A stretch of DNA of 61,999 bases, from assembly GCF_032477075.1 (NCBI RefSeq), contig NZ_JAWDXO010000020.1, positions 1-61,999 of the forward strand. Reading direction: 5' to 3'. This document shows, piece by piece, positions 17,305-26,597 of this stretch. Both the position numbers and the translations under genes were made by a program. Every line of letters begins with the position of its first letter. Position 1 is the first letter of the stretch. The notes beneath the pieces are model-generated. The model saw only the letters and a program-made list of their open reading frames with translations. It was not told the origin of the DNA and made no database searches. This stretch comes from Fusobacterium sp. Its GTDB lineage: Bacteria > Fusobacteriota > Fusobacteriia > Fusobacteriales > Fusobacteriaceae.

Positions 17305-20300
17305 ATGATAGAAAAAGTGATGAAGAGAGTAAAAAGGGGAAATAAAAAAAGAGGTATAAATATAACAATAGGGGCTATCATAGGACTAATATTATCATGT
17401 ACAGCAGTGATGGGAGCAGATATTGAGATTGGACATAAAATAGATAATATGAATGATTCAGAATATGATTTTATAAATAATGGAGATATATCAGTTTCTA
17501 ATTCCAGTGGAAATGCTTTAGGAGTATTTGTAAATTCCTCAACAATGAGAAATATATTAAATAACAAAAGTATAAATGCCATAGGTAATCTTGGCTGTGG
17601 AATATTTATAACTTCTTCAAAAGTGGAGGAGAATATAATAAATAATGGAACTATAAGTGCTGTTGGTACTAATGGGAGTAATGGAATAAATATAAATGGG
17701 AACTCAACAGTGGGAGATATAGTAAATAATGGGAATATAAATGTCATAGGTATAAGTAATGGAAATGTAAATGGTTATGGAATATACCTTGATAACTCAA
17801 CAGTGGAAGAAATAATAAACAGTGGAAGTATAAATGTCATAGGTATAAGTAATGGAAACGCAAATGGTTATGGAATATACCTAGATAACTCAATAGTGGG
17901 AGAGATAAACAACAGTGGAATTATAATAGGTTATGGAAATTCTAGTTATAGTGGTGGTTATGGTTATGGAATATCCCTAATAGGTAATTCGTCAATAAAG
18001 GGAAATATAACCAATAGTGGAAGTATAGTAGGTTTTGGTTTTGGTTCTAGTGATGGTTACGGAATATATCTAACAGGGAACTCATCAATACAGAAATATA
18101 TAATCAATAGTGGAAATATAGTAGGTTTTGGTTCTGGTTTTAATTCTAGTGATGGTTATGGAATATCTCTAAGAAGTGGTTTAGCAACAAAAGGAGGTAT
18201 AAACAATAATGAGAGTATAATAGCTATGGGTAGTAGTAAGGGTTATGGAATTTATAATAAGAGTGCTATAGAAAACCTAACAAATACAGGGGTTATATTT
18301 GGAACTACTAATGCTGTAAAAAATGATAGAGGAGGCTCTATAATTTCAACAAACAACTATGGAATATTAGCAACAGAAGGAAGCTCAATAGTAACTGGGA
18401 CAACAGTAAAAAATTCTGGACTGCTTATATCTGGAGCCACTGGGGTGGTAACAGCAGGAATTGAAGGGATAAAAAGAGTAGTAGTAGGGCATGATGAAGA
18501 AGATAACGAATTGATAAGAACAATGACTATAAAAAATGCTGTTATACAAGGTGGTTCAGGAATAACAACAGATAGTTTCATATTTTCAGGTAATTCTATA
18601 GAATTTGACAATTCAATACTAAATGGAAAAGATAAAACATTAAAAGTTTCAGATTCAGGAGAGATAAAAGGTTCTATAATCAATGCCTATGGAACAGCAG
18701 TTCTTTTTGATGGAGCAGATAATCAGCTTACACTGTCAGGAACAATAGTAAATGGTGGAATAGATGGAACTAATACCATAATAGGAAGTGATAATGGAGA
18801 TACATTAATACTTCAATCTGGAGATATTACATACTTAAATGGTACAACAGATACTCAAAATACTATAATCAATGGAAATATAGATATGAAAGATGGAGAT
18901 GATATCCTAACAATAAGAAAAGGAACAATAATTAATGGAACTCTTGATGGTGGACTTGGGAATGATACTTTAAATTTTGAAGCAGCTTTAAAAACAAGTT
19001 CAAATTCAGAGATAGAAAATAGAATAAATATTTTACATAATATTTCTGGTTTTGAAAATATGAATATAAATACAAATGTAACTCTATTTGAAACAACTTT
19101 TGACAGCAGTGGAAATTCTACAGATTTAAAAGTGACAGGTGCAAAAAATATAACAATAGGAGCAAATGGAGTACTTACTTTAAGAATAGATACAAATAAG
19201 GTAGATAGTTCAAGTGGAAAAGATAAAATTATAGGTCATGTACTCTATGGAAATAATGGAGTAATATCTTCAACAGGAGGAAAACTATTACTTGCTCTAA
19301 ATGGAGCTAGAAATAAAAGCATAATAAGTTTTGGAGATACTAAATTAGGTAACAGTTTAGTAACAGGAAATGAAGCAAAATATCAGGAAGATGTAACTTT
19401 TGATACAACATCACTGCTTCATTCTGTAAAGAGAGTAGAAGGAGAAAATGAAATAGAAGTTACAGCTAAAGTTAATCTTCCTGCAAAACCAATTAATCCA
19501 GATAATATAACATATGAAAAATTAAATAAGATATATCATAGTATTATTTCAGTAGATGAATTAGAAAACTTTGATGTAGATGATGATGAAAAATTGTCAT
19601 TATTCTTAGGATATCTAAATGATATTTATGCAGGAAATCCATATTCATATTCAAGTGAACTTTCAAGAAAATCAATGGGAATGTTTAAAGATATAGTGAC
19701 AGAAAACCAGTTCAAAGCAGATACAGGAAAATGGATGATATATGGAGGGTTAACTCATATAGATGGGGGAACAAAAGATACATACTATGGAAAAGGATAT
19801 TACTCATATGATATAGGAAGTTCAGATATAGACGCAGATACAAAAATCACAGGAGCATATATACTTGGTGAATATGGAATATCTGATACATTGACTTCTG
19901 GAGTGATAGTTGGAGGAAATAAACTTAAATCTGACTTATCTAATGGTTCAAAAGTAGATGGAGATGCGCTGTATTTGGGAGCTTATGCTAAGAAGTATGT
20001 AGGGAATCTAAAAGTAACAGCAGGACTGGGCTTACAGTATGGAGATTATGATGTGGACAGACTGGGAGTAAACAGAGTAGCTTCTGATGAAACAAAAGCA
20101 GTAATGAAATATTCAGATAACTATAATGACATATCATATGATATCTACCTGAATGGAAGATACTCTAATCCAATAGGAGATAACTTATTCCTAGAACCAT
20201 ATGGAACACTGTCATATACATATATAGACCAAGATGGAGCAGATGAAGGAAACAAAGCTCTGGCTATAGAAACAGATTCAAAATCATTTGATTATACATC

Positions 20301-20637
20301 AGCTAAAGTAGGGGTTGATCTTAAAAAAGTGATACCACATGAAAAAGGAAAAAGTACATTGTCAGCTGGGGTAAGCTACACAAGAATACTTAGTGGTGCA
20401 GGAGAGGAACATATTACAGGAAGATTTAAAGGTGGAACAGACTTTGATATACTGGTAGCTCATAAGAATGAACATAATATAGGGGTAAATGCAAAATATG
20501 ACCTTGAGCTTGAAAATGGAATACTATTTGATGTAAAAGGAAGTTATGCAGTAGAAAGAGATTCAAATAACAACTCTGGTAAAAACAAAACTAAAGGTGA
20601 ATGGATAGTTGGAATAGGACTAGGGTATGAGTTCTAA
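17305..20637 (+). CDS. Autotransporter (type Va) with repeat-rich passenger
   Basis: The 1110-residue surface protein has a long signal region ending at about residue 40 (GLILSCTAVMGA), a passenger of irregular beta-helix repeats rich in NSG, YGI and NNG turns, and a C-terminal beta-barrel of about 280 residues (from TGKWMIYGGLTHIDGG) ending in GLGYEF with the terminal Phe recognised by the outer-membrane assembly machine. Two nearly identical 93-base units lie at 17737-17922. Such proteins act in adhesion or host contact; the target is unknown, and no protease motif was seen in the passenger. Start: GGAAGGAG precedes ATG at 17305; an in-frame ATG at 17287 lies upstream of that site. Confidence 0.9.
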   Translation: MIEKVMKRVKRGNKKRGINITIGAIIGLILSCTAVMGADIEIGHKIDNMNDSEYDFINNGDISVSNSSGNALGVFVNSSTMRNILNNKSINAIGNLGCGIFITSSKVEENIINNGTISAVGTNGSNGININGNSTVGDIVNNGNINVIGISNGNVNGYGIYLDNSTVEEIINSGSINVIGISNGNANGYGIYLDNSIVGEINNSGIIIGYGNSSYSGGYGYGISLIGNSSIKGNITNSGSIVGFGFGSSDGYGIYLTGNSSIQKYIINSGNIVGFGSGFNSSDGYGISLRSGLATKGGINNNESIIAMGSSKGYGIYNKSAIENLTNTGVIFGTTNAVKNDRGGSIISTNNYGILATEGSSIVTGTTVKNSGLLISGATGVVTAGIEGIKRVVVGHDEEDNELIRTMTIKNAVIQGGSGITTDSFIFSGNSIEFDNSILNGKDKTLKVSDSGEIKGSIINAYGTAVLFDGADNQLTLSGTIVNGGIDGTNTIIGSDNGDTLILQSGDITYLNGTTDTQNTIINGNIDMKDGDDILTIRKGTIINGTLDGGLGNDTLNFEAALKTSSNSEIENRINILHNISGFENMNINTNVTLFETTFDSSGNSTDLKVTGAKNITIGANGVLTLRIDTNKVDSSSGKDKIIGHVLYGNNGVISSTGGKLLLALNGARNKSIISFGDTKLGNSLVTGNEAKYQEDVTFDTTSLLHSVKRVEGENEIEVTAKVNLPAKPINPDNITYEKLNKIYHSIISVDELENFDVDDDEKLSLFLGYLNDIYAGNPYSYSSELSRKSMGMFKDIVTENQFKADTGKWMIYGGLTHIDGGTKDTYYGKGYYSYDIGSSDIDADTKITGAYILGEYGISDTLTSGVIVGGNKLKSDLSNGSKVDGDALYLGAYAKKYVGNLKVTAGLGLQYGDYDVDRLGVNRVASDETKAVMKYSDNYNDISYDIYLNGRYSNPIGDNLFLEPYGTLSYTYIDQDGADEGNKALAIETDSKSFDYTSAKVGVDLKKVIPHEKGKSTLSAGVSYTRILSGAGEEHITGRFKGGTDFDILVAHKNEHNIGVNAKYDLELENGILFDVKGSYAVERDSNNNSGKNKTKGEWIVGIGLGYEF
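17737..17922 (+). repeat. Tandem 93-bp repeats in the autotransporter passenger
   Basis: Two adjacent near-identical copies begin at 17737 and 17830 (31 codons each, encoding INVIGISNGN, NGYGIYLDNS and a NSG turn). More divergent copies of the NGYGI/NSG module follow to about 18250. Confidence 0.75.
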
Positions 20638-20707
20638 TAACAAAAATTAATATTGAAAAAATTTAAAAAATTTAAAATAATAAATTAAGAATATTAAAAT
20701 ATATACT

Positions 20708-20744
20708 AAAAAAGCCAGAAGAATATATATTCTTCTGGACTTTT
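20708..20744. terminator. Bidirectional intrinsic terminator
   Basis: AAAAAG-N-CAGAAGAATATA pairs with TATTCTTCTG-N-ACTTTTT, with A and T runs on either side, between convergent autotransporter and DUF523 genes. Confidence 0.85.
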
Positions 20745-20747
20745 TAA

Positions 20748-21179
20748 TTATAAAAATATTTTGTTTATTCTAGATTCTCCAGTTACTTTTATTCCATTTT
20801 TTATAAGTAAATCAGCAGTAGCTCCATTTCCAGTTACAAGTGTTTTTGAAAAAGTACCATCATAAATTTTTCCACAGCCACAAGAGGGACTTCTTTCTTT
20901 TAAGATAGCAGCACTGCAATTATATAGTTTAGCTAACTTAAGAACTTCCTCAGCTCCCTTTAAATACTCTTTTGTGACATCTGCTCCAGTTTTTGTGATA
21001 ATTTTATCTTCTTGTATTTCAGCTGGGTCACGTGGAGTAGGAAGTCCTCCAAGCTGTTCTGGGCATACTGGGATAAGTTCATGCTCTTTTAACAGTTTTT
21101 CTATATCTTTTTTCAGTTCGCCTTTCCCATTATAACGGCATTCTACACCTAGCATACAGGCACTGACCAGTATCTTCAT
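20748..21179 (-). CDS. DUF523 family protein
   Basis: The 143 residues match the DUF523 family, small proteins with conserved cysteines. Here these are SACMLGVECRYNGKG near the start and ERSPSCGCGKIYDG near residue 100, suggesting metal or Fe-S binding; the family function is unknown. It begins with ATG after AGGAGG, 18 bases behind the thioesterase gene, so the two form an operon ending at the terminator at 20708-20744. Confidence 0.85.
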   Translation of the reverse strand: MKILVSACMLGVECRYNGKGELKKDIEKLLKEHELIPVCPEQLGGLPTPRDPAEIQEDKIITKTGADVTKEYLKGAEEVLKLAKLYNCSAAILKERSPSCGCGKIYDGTFSKTLVTGNGATADLLIKNGIKVTGESRINKIFL

Positions 21180-21197
21180 AATAATCCTCCTAAATCA

Positions 21198-21593
21198 CTA
21201 AGCCAGAGCTTCAACTTTATCTTTGAAACCTTGAGGAACTCTTTTTATTTTCTTAGCTGCATAATCATAACATACAAGCATAGTGTATCCATTGATAACT
21301 TTCTCTCCAGCATTGTTATATATTTCATAATGGCAAGTAAAATTAATTTTTTCTATTTCTACTTTAGTTATTCTTATTTCTATTTCATCATTTAAAAACA
21401 GTTCTTTATTATATTCAACGTATCCATTTTTTTGAATAACACCAATTCCATCACCTAAATCTAATTCTGTAAATCCAAGAGATTCAAAGAATGCCATTCT
21501 TGAAAACTGAAAGAAAAGAAGAGCTCTTTCATTTCCAACATGACCTCCATAGTTTATATCCTCTTGCACTATTTTATATTTGTATGAAAACAT
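21198..21593 (-). CDS. Acyl-CoA thioesterase, 4HBT hot-dog family
   Basis: The 131-residue hot-dog-fold protein would hydrolyse an acyl-CoA or acyl-ACP. The N-terminal VQEDINYGGHVGNERALLFFQ corresponds to the active-site region of 4-hydroxybenzoyl-CoA thioesterase/YbgC-type enzymes, with GGHVGN in place of the commoner GHVNN and no obvious catalytic Asp at the usual position. The chain-length preference is unknown. ATG follows GGAGGT. First gene of a two-gene operon with the DUF523 gene. Confidence 0.8.
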   Translation of the reverse strand: MFSYKYKIVQEDINYGGHVGNERALLFFQFSRMAFFESLGFTELDLGDGIGVIQKNGYVEYNKELFLNDEIEIRITKVEIEKINFTCHYEIYNNAGEKVINGYTMLVCYDYAAKKIKRVPQGFKDKVEALA

Positions 21594-21840
21594 TTTACCT
21601 CCTAAGAAATCTTATTAAATTTAATCTCAATATAATAATTATATTATAAAAATCATAATAAAGAAAGAGATTAAAGAAAATGAAAATAAAATAGATAGAA
21701 TAAATTAATATAAAATCAAATTTTAAGCAATATATAAAATTTTGAGATAGATAAAGATAAATTAAAAACATTGACAATAAAAGAAATTAAAGTATAAAAT
21801 TGAGTTGGAAGGAAAATACATATATACTAAGGAGAAAGGA

Positions 21841-23310
21841 ATGGGGAAAAAAGGATATGGATTTTTATTCAAAGAAAAAAAAGAAACGCAATCTTTAAAA
21901 GATGAAATTATAGAAAATAGATATATCAATAAAATGATGAAATCTATAATTGATTCATCTTATGATGGAATCTATGTAACTGATGGAGAGGCAAATACTC
22001 TTTTGGTAAATAAATCTTATGGTAGAATAACAGGTCTGAACATAGAAGAATTGATTGGGAAAAATATGAAAGACCTGGTAGCAGCAGGAGTATATGATAA
22101 TTCAGGGTCTCTTGTAGTAATAGAAACGGGAAAAGAAGCTACAGTGAATCAAAAATTATCTTCTGGCAAGGAAGTACTGGTTACAAGTGTACCTGTTTTA
22201 GATGAAGATGGAACAAGAAAATATATAGTAACTAATGTAAGAGATTTATCAGATATAGAAAGGTTAAGAAGAGAACTTTTTTTGAATCAAAATTTGACTC
22301 AGAAGTATAAAGATGAGCTGGAAAATATGAAAGAGCAGCTTGTGGATATAGATGATATAACATTTAAGGATAAATCTATGTTCAATACATTAAAAATGAT
22401 ATTGAAAATATCAAAGATGGATACTTCTGTACTTCTCACAGGGGAAACAGGAACTGGAAAAACTCATATAGCTAAATTGATACATAAATACAGCAATAGA
22501 AGTGAACAGACATTTATTGAGATAAATTGTGGAGCTATACCAGAAAGTCTCATTGAATCAGAATTTTTTGGATATGAGGCAGGAGCTTTTACTGGAGCAT
22601 CTAAAAAAGGAAAAATGGGAGTTTTTGAACTTGCAAATAATTCAACTTTGTTTTTAGATGAAATATCAGAATTAAATATAGATTTACAGGTAAAATTACT
22701 TAAAGTCTTAGAAAGTCTTGAAGTAAGACGGATAGGTGGAGAAAGGGTTATTCAGACAAATGCAAGAATAATAGCTGCTACAAACAGAGATTTGAGAGAA
22801 TTAGTAAAAGAAGGGAAATTTAGAGAGGATTTATATTATAGATTGAATGTAATATCCATAAATATACCACCTTTAAAAGAAAGAAAAGATGATATAATTC
22901 CATTATGTCTGAGATTTTTAAAAGAATTTAATAAAAAATATAATATTGAAAAATTTTTCAGTCAGGAAATAATAGAAGTTTTTTATAGATATCATTGGCC
23001 TGGCAATATAAGAGAAATGAAAAATCTTATTGAACAGTTGGTAATTATATCTCAAGGAAATGAAATAACTACAGATTATCTGCCAAAATATATTTTTCAA
23101 AAAGGAACTTTGGATATTTTAGATGAAAAAACTGATGGAGCAGATGAGTTCTATCAGTATCATAAAATGAGTTTAAAAGAGGCTACTCTAAAATTTCAGC
23201 AAAATCTTATTAAAAATATGCTTAAAGAAAAAGGATCTCAAAGACAGGTTGCAAAAGCATTACAGGTAGATCCTGCAACAATTACAAGAAAACTTACAGG
23301 TTTAGAATAA
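21841..23310 (+). CDS. PAS-domain sigma-54-dependent transcriptional activator
   Basis: The 489-residue activator is the likely controller of the neighbouring 4-hydroxybutyrate operon. It has an N-terminal PAS sensor (about 25-140: SYDGIYVTDGEANTLLVNKS), an AAA+ ATPase (about 175-395) with Walker A GETGTGKT and the sigma-54-contacting GAFTGA loop, and a Fis-type helix-turn-helix at the C-terminus (QRQVAKALQVDPATITRKL). The PAS ligand is unknown; it might be an acyl-CoA or organic acid. Start: AAGGAGA lies before ATG at 21841; an earlier in-frame TTG at 21805 has no site in front. The gene ends at a hairpin that overlaps one of the putative activator sites. Confidence 0.92.
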   Translation: MGKKGYGFLFKEKKETQSLKDEIIENRYINKMMKSIIDSSYDGIYVTDGEANTLLVNKSYGRITGLNIEELIGKNMKDLVAAGVYDNSGSLVVIETGKEATVNQKLSSGKEVLVTSVPVLDEDGTRKYIVTNVRDLSDIERLRRELFLNQNLTQKYKDELENMKEQLVDIDDITFKDKSMFNTLKMILKISKMDTSVLLTGETGTGKTHIAKLIHKYSNRSEQTFIEINCGAIPESLIESEFFGYEAGAFTGASKKGKMGVFELANNSTLFLDEISELNIDLQVKLLKVLESLEVRRIGGERVIQTNARIIAATNRDLRELVKEGKFREDLYYRLNVISINIPPLKERKDDIIPLCLRFLKEFNKKYNIEKFFSQEIIEVFYRYHWPGNIREMKNLIEQLVIISQGNEITTDYLPKYIFQKGTLDILDEKTDGADEFYQYHKMSLKEATLKFQQNLIKNMLKEKGSQRQVAKALQVDPATITRKLTGLE

Positions 23311-23334
23311 TTTTACTTATAAATCATGTTTATA

Positions 23335-23398
23335 TTGCAAAAATGCAATTAATTGCAAAAATGCAAAACTTTATAAAAACTGTATTGAAAAAATGCAA
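23335..23398 (+). promoter_or_regulatory. Putative upstream activator sites, three TTGCAAAAATGCAA-type repeats
   Basis: TTGCAAAAATGCAA occurs exactly at 23335-23348 and 23353-23366 and with one change (TTGAAAAAATGCAA) at 23385-23398. Each exact copy is an inverted repeat (TTGCA/TGCAA). They lie 83-146 bases before the -24/-12 promoter, the usual place for enhancer sites of a sigma-54 activator. Confidence 0.7.
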
Positions 23399-23411
23399 TA
23401 CAGTTTTTTTT
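23377..23411 (+). terminator. Intrinsic terminator of the activator gene
   Basis: ACTGTATTG at 23379-23387 pairs with CAATACAGT at 23396-23404, followed by a T run. It overlaps the third activator-site copy. Confidence 0.75.
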
Positions 23412-23480
23412 AATTCTTTTTGTAAAGATATCAAGTGTTAATTTGAGAAGATTTCATAAAAATAGAAAAATATATTTTAT

Positions 23481-23496
23481 TGGCAGATGAATTGCT
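23481..23496 (+). promoter_or_regulatory. Sigma-54 (-24/-12) promoter of the 4-hydroxybutyrate operon
   Basis: TGGCAGATGAATTGCT matches the consensus TGGCA-N6-TTGC exactly, with GG and GC separated by ten bases. It lies 50 bases before the dehydratase start and beside the activator gene. Confidence 0.88.
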
Positions 23497-23545
23497 TACT
23501 ACATATATTAAGGAATCAAAATAAATTTAAAGGGAAGTGATTTGT

Positions 23546-24997
23546 ATGGCTTTAAAAACACCTCAGGAGTATTTGGATAGTTTAAGAAAATTAAATTTAG
23601 AAGTTTATCTTTTTGGAGAAAGGGTAAAGGATCCTGTTGATAATCCAATTATCAGACCATCTTTAAATTCAGTAATAATGACTTATGAACTTGCACAAGA
23701 TCCTAAATATGCTGATCTTATGATAGTTGATTCTCATATGACAGGAGAAAAAATTAACAGATTTACACATATTCATCAAAGCACTAGTGATCTTGTAAAA
23801 AAAGTAAAAATGCAAAGATTATTAGGACAAAAAACTGCTGCTTGTTTCCAGCGTTGTGTAGGAATGGATGCTTTTAATGCAGTATATAGTACTACTTATG
23901 AAACAGATCAGAAATATGGAACAGAATATCATACAAGATTTAAAAAATTTCTTGAGTATGTACAAAGAGAAGATTTGACAGTGGATGGAGCTATGACTGA
24001 TCCTAAAGGAGATAGAGGGCTTTCGCCATCAAAACAAGAAGATCCAGATTTATTTCTTCATATAGTTGAAAAAAGAGAAGATGGAATAGTAGTAAAAGGA
24101 GCAAAGGTGCATCAGACAGGAATAGTAAATTCTCACGAAGTACTTGTAATGCCGACTATATCTATGATGGAAGAAGATAAAGAATATGCAGTAGCTTTCT
24201 CAGTACCTACTGATACAAAAGGAATAAAAATTATTTATGGAAGACAATCGTGTGATACAAGAAAACTTGAAGAAGGAACATTAGATAGGGGGAATCCTAA
24301 ATTTGGAGGACATGAAGCTCTAGTTATTTTTGATGATGTATTTGTACCAACTGAACGTATATTTATGTGTGAAGAATATGACTTTTCTGGAATGCTTGTA
24401 GAAAGATTTGCAGGATTCCACAGACAAAGTTATGGTGGATGTAAAGTAGGTGTTGGAGATGTACTTATTGGAGCAGCAGCACTTATTTCAGATTATAATG
24501 GAACAAAAAAAGCATCTCATATAAAAGATAAAATAATTGAAATGATACATTTAAATGAAACTTTATATTGTGCTGGAATTGCATGTTCAAGTGAAGGACA
24601 TCCAACAATGGCTGGGTCATATGAAATAGATATGCTTCTTGCAAATATATGTAAACAAAATGTAACAAGATTTCCATATGAGATAGCAAGATTAGCTGAA
24701 GATATTGCTGGAGGATTATTTGTAACTATGCCTTCAGAAAAAGATTACAGAGATCCAGTATTAGGAGGATATATAGAAAAATATCTGAAAGGAGTAGCAG
24801 CAGTACCTACAATAGATAGAATGAAAGTACTTAGACTCATAGAAAATCTTACATTGGGAACAGCAGCAGTAGGATACAGAACTGAATCTATGCATGGAGC
24901 TGGATCACCTCAGGCACAAAGAATTATGATAAGCAGACAGTCTAATCTTGAAGTTAAAAAACAGCTTGTAAAAGATATACTTGATATTAAAGGGTAG
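23546..24997 (+). CDS. abfD: 4-hydroxybutyryl-CoA dehydratase / vinylacetyl-CoA delta-isomerase
   Basis: This [4Fe-4S]/FAD enzyme dehydrates 4-hydroxybutyryl-CoA to crotonyl-CoA by a ketyl-radical route in fermentation of 4-aminobutyrate or succinate to butyrate. The 483 residues start MALKTPQEYLDSLRKLN and carry the cluster ligands Cys100 and Cys104 (ACFQRC) and His/Cys of FHRQSYGGC about residues 293 and 300, matching C99, C103, H292 and C299 of the Clostridium aminobutyricum enzyme. The start is ATG at 23546; the GTG at 23537 lies inside the leader. First gene of a five-gene operon behind the sigma-54 promoter. Confidence 0.95.
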   Translation: MALKTPQEYLDSLRKLNLEVYLFGERVKDPVDNPIIRPSLNSVIMTYELAQDPKYADLMIVDSHMTGEKINRFTHIHQSTSDLVKKVKMQRLLGQKTAACFQRCVGMDAFNAVYSTTYETDQKYGTEYHTRFKKFLEYVQREDLTVDGAMTDPKGDRGLSPSKQEDPDLFLHIVEKREDGIVVKGAKVHQTGIVNSHEVLVMPTISMMEEDKEYAVAFSVPTDTKGIKIIYGRQSCDTRKLEEGTLDRGNPKFGGHEALVIFDDVFVPTERIFMCEEYDFSGMLVERFAGFHRQSYGGCKVGVGDVLIGAAALISDYNGTKKASHIKDKIIEMIHLNETLYCAGIACSSEGHPTMAGSYEIDMLLANICKQNVTRFPYEIARLAEDIAGGLFVTMPSEKDYRDPVLGGYIEKYLKGVAAVPTIDRMKVLRLIENLTLGTAAVGYRTESMHGAGSPQAQRIMISRQSNLEVKKQLVKDILDIKG

Positions 24998-25000
24998 TTT

Positions 25001-25279
25001 ATGAGAGAAATAGAAAAGTTTTTAGATAAGGAGATAAGACCAGAACTGCGTAAACATAATGGAGATATATCCATTGAAGAATATGATGAAAAAAATAGCA
25101 AATTAGTTTTAAGATTGATGGGGCAGTGTTGTACCTGCCCTCATTCAATAGATACCAGTGAAAATTTTATAAAAATCAGTGTGAGAGAAAAGTTTCCAGA
25201 AATAAAAATATTACATGTGAATGCTGGAGCTTCAAAAGAATTCATAGAGATAGCTAAAGCATATTTAAGGGGGAAATAA
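25001..25279 (+). CDS. NifU C-terminal-domain-like Fe-S protein
   Basis: The 92 residues form a single Nfu-type domain, which can hold a transient [4Fe-4S] cluster and pass it to client enzymes. The usual GACSGCPSS motif appears as GQCCTCPHS (Cys43 and Cys46). It starts 3 bases after the dehydratase stop; since the dehydratase needs a [4Fe-4S] cluster, this may be its dedicated scaffold or repair protein. That link is inference from position. Shorter than multidomain NifU. Confidence 0.8.
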   Translation: MREIEKFLDKEIRPELRKHNGDISIEEYDEKNSKLVLRLMGQCCTCPHSIDTSENFIKISVREKFPEIKILHVNAGASKEFIEIAKAYLRGK

Positions 25280-25283
25280 ATTT

Positions 25284-26585
25284 ATGAATTGGAGAGATGA
25301 GTACAGGAAAAAAGTGTGCTTTCCAGAGGAAGCTGTGAAGAAAATAAAATCAGACAGCCGTGTAGTTATATGTCATGCAGCTGGAGAACCACAAACATTG
25401 GTAGATGCAATGGTACATAATTATATGGAATATAAAAATGTTGAAATTGTTCATATGGTAGCTCTTGGAAAATGTGAATATATGAAACCAGAAATGGAAG
25501 GACATTTCAGACATAATGGACTTTTTTTAGGAGGAGGAACCAGAGATGTTATAAATGCAGGAAATGGTGATTATACAACATCATTCTTTTTTGAAATACC
25601 CAAATTATTTAAAAAAGGTGGAACACTTCCAGTGGATATAGCCTTAATCCAAGTATCTCCACCTGATGAACATGGATACTGCAGTATGGGAATAACTTGT
25701 GATTATACAAAAGCAGCAGCTGAAAATGCAAAATGTGTAATAGCTCAGGTAAATAAATTTATGCCAAGAGTGCTAGGAGATAATTTTATACATATATCAG
25801 AAATAGATGTAATAGTAGAGAAAGATGAACCTATAATTATTTTAAATCCGCCTAAAATAGGAGATATTGAAAGAAAGATAGGAGAATACTGTGCAAGTTT
25901 AATAAATGATGGAGATACTTTGCAATTAGGAATAGGAGCTATACCTGATGCAGTACTTACATTTCTAAAAAATAAAAAAGATTTAGGTATACATTCAGAA
26001 ATGATATCTGATGGAGTTGTAGAATTAGTAGAGGCAGGGGTTATAAATAACAGTAAAAAAACTCTGCATAAGGGTAAATCAATAGTAAGTTTTCTTATGG
26101 GAACTAGAAAATTATATGATTATGTAGATGATAATCCAAGTGTAGAAATACATCCTGTAGATTATGTAAATGATCCAAGAGTTATATCAAAAAATGAAAA
26201 TATAGTTTCTATTAACTCAGCTATACAAGTAGATCTAATGGGGCAGGTAAATGCTGAAACTATTGGAACAAAACAATTCAGTGGAACTGGTGGTCAGGTA
26301 GATTTTGTGAGAGGAACAGCATTCGCTTTAAATGGAAAATCAATAATAGCAGTACCTTCAACAGCTTCTAAAGGAAAAGTTTCAAGAATAACTGCTTATT
26401 TAGACGAAGGAGCAGCTGTAACAACTTCAAGAAATGATGTACAGTATATAATTACTGAATATGGTATTGCTGATCTGAAAGGAAAGACTTTGAGAGAAAG
26501 AGCAAAAGAACTTATAAAAATAGCTCATCCTAATTTCAGAGAGGAATTGACTCAAGAGGCACTAAAAAAATTTAAAACAATTTAG
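25284..26585 (+). CDS. abfT: 4-hydroxybutyrate CoA-transferase (acetyl-CoA hydrolase/transferase family)
   Basis: The enzyme moves CoA from acetyl-CoA or butyryl-CoA to 4-hydroxybutyrate, making the dehydratase substrate. The 433 residues match family I-like CoA-transferases of the acetyl-CoA hydrolase group; Glu239 in IHSEMISDG lines up with the catalytic Glu238 of C. aminobutyricum AbfT. The C-terminal half has the VDFVRGT and ITEYGIADL segments of the family. The start is ATG at 25284, 4 bases after the NifU-like gene. Specificity for 4-hydroxybutyrate is taken from the operon. Confidence 0.88.
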   Translation: MNWRDEYRKKVCFPEEAVKKIKSDSRVVICHAAGEPQTLVDAMVHNYMEYKNVEIVHMVALGKCEYMKPEMEGHFRHNGLFLGGGTRDVINAGNGDYTTSFFFEIPKLFKKGGTLPVDIALIQVSPPDEHGYCSMGITCDYTKAAAENAKCVIAQVNKFMPRVLGDNFIHISEIDVIVEKDEPIIILNPPKIGDIERKIGEYCASLINDGDTLQLGIGAIPDAVLTFLKNKKDLGIHSEMISDGVVELVEAGVINNSKKTLHKGKSIVSFLMGTRKLYDYVDDNPSVEIHPVDYVNDPRVISKNENIVSINSAIQVDLMGQVNAETIGTKQFSGTGGQVDFVRGTAFALNGKSIIAVPSTASKGKVSRITAYLDEGAAVTTSRNDVQYIITEYGIADLKGKTLRERAKELIKIAHPNFREELTQEALKKFKTI

Positions 26586-26597
26586 GAGGGGAAAAGT

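Noticed and set aside
17256..17747. 163-codon open frame on the minus strand over the autotransporter start
   Set aside because: Shadow of the repeat-rich autotransporter coding strand; no start signal and no family resemblance.
17737..18250. Spaced repeats resembling a CRISPR array
   Set aside because: They are in frame within the autotransporter passenger, with variable spacing and protein-level periodicity.
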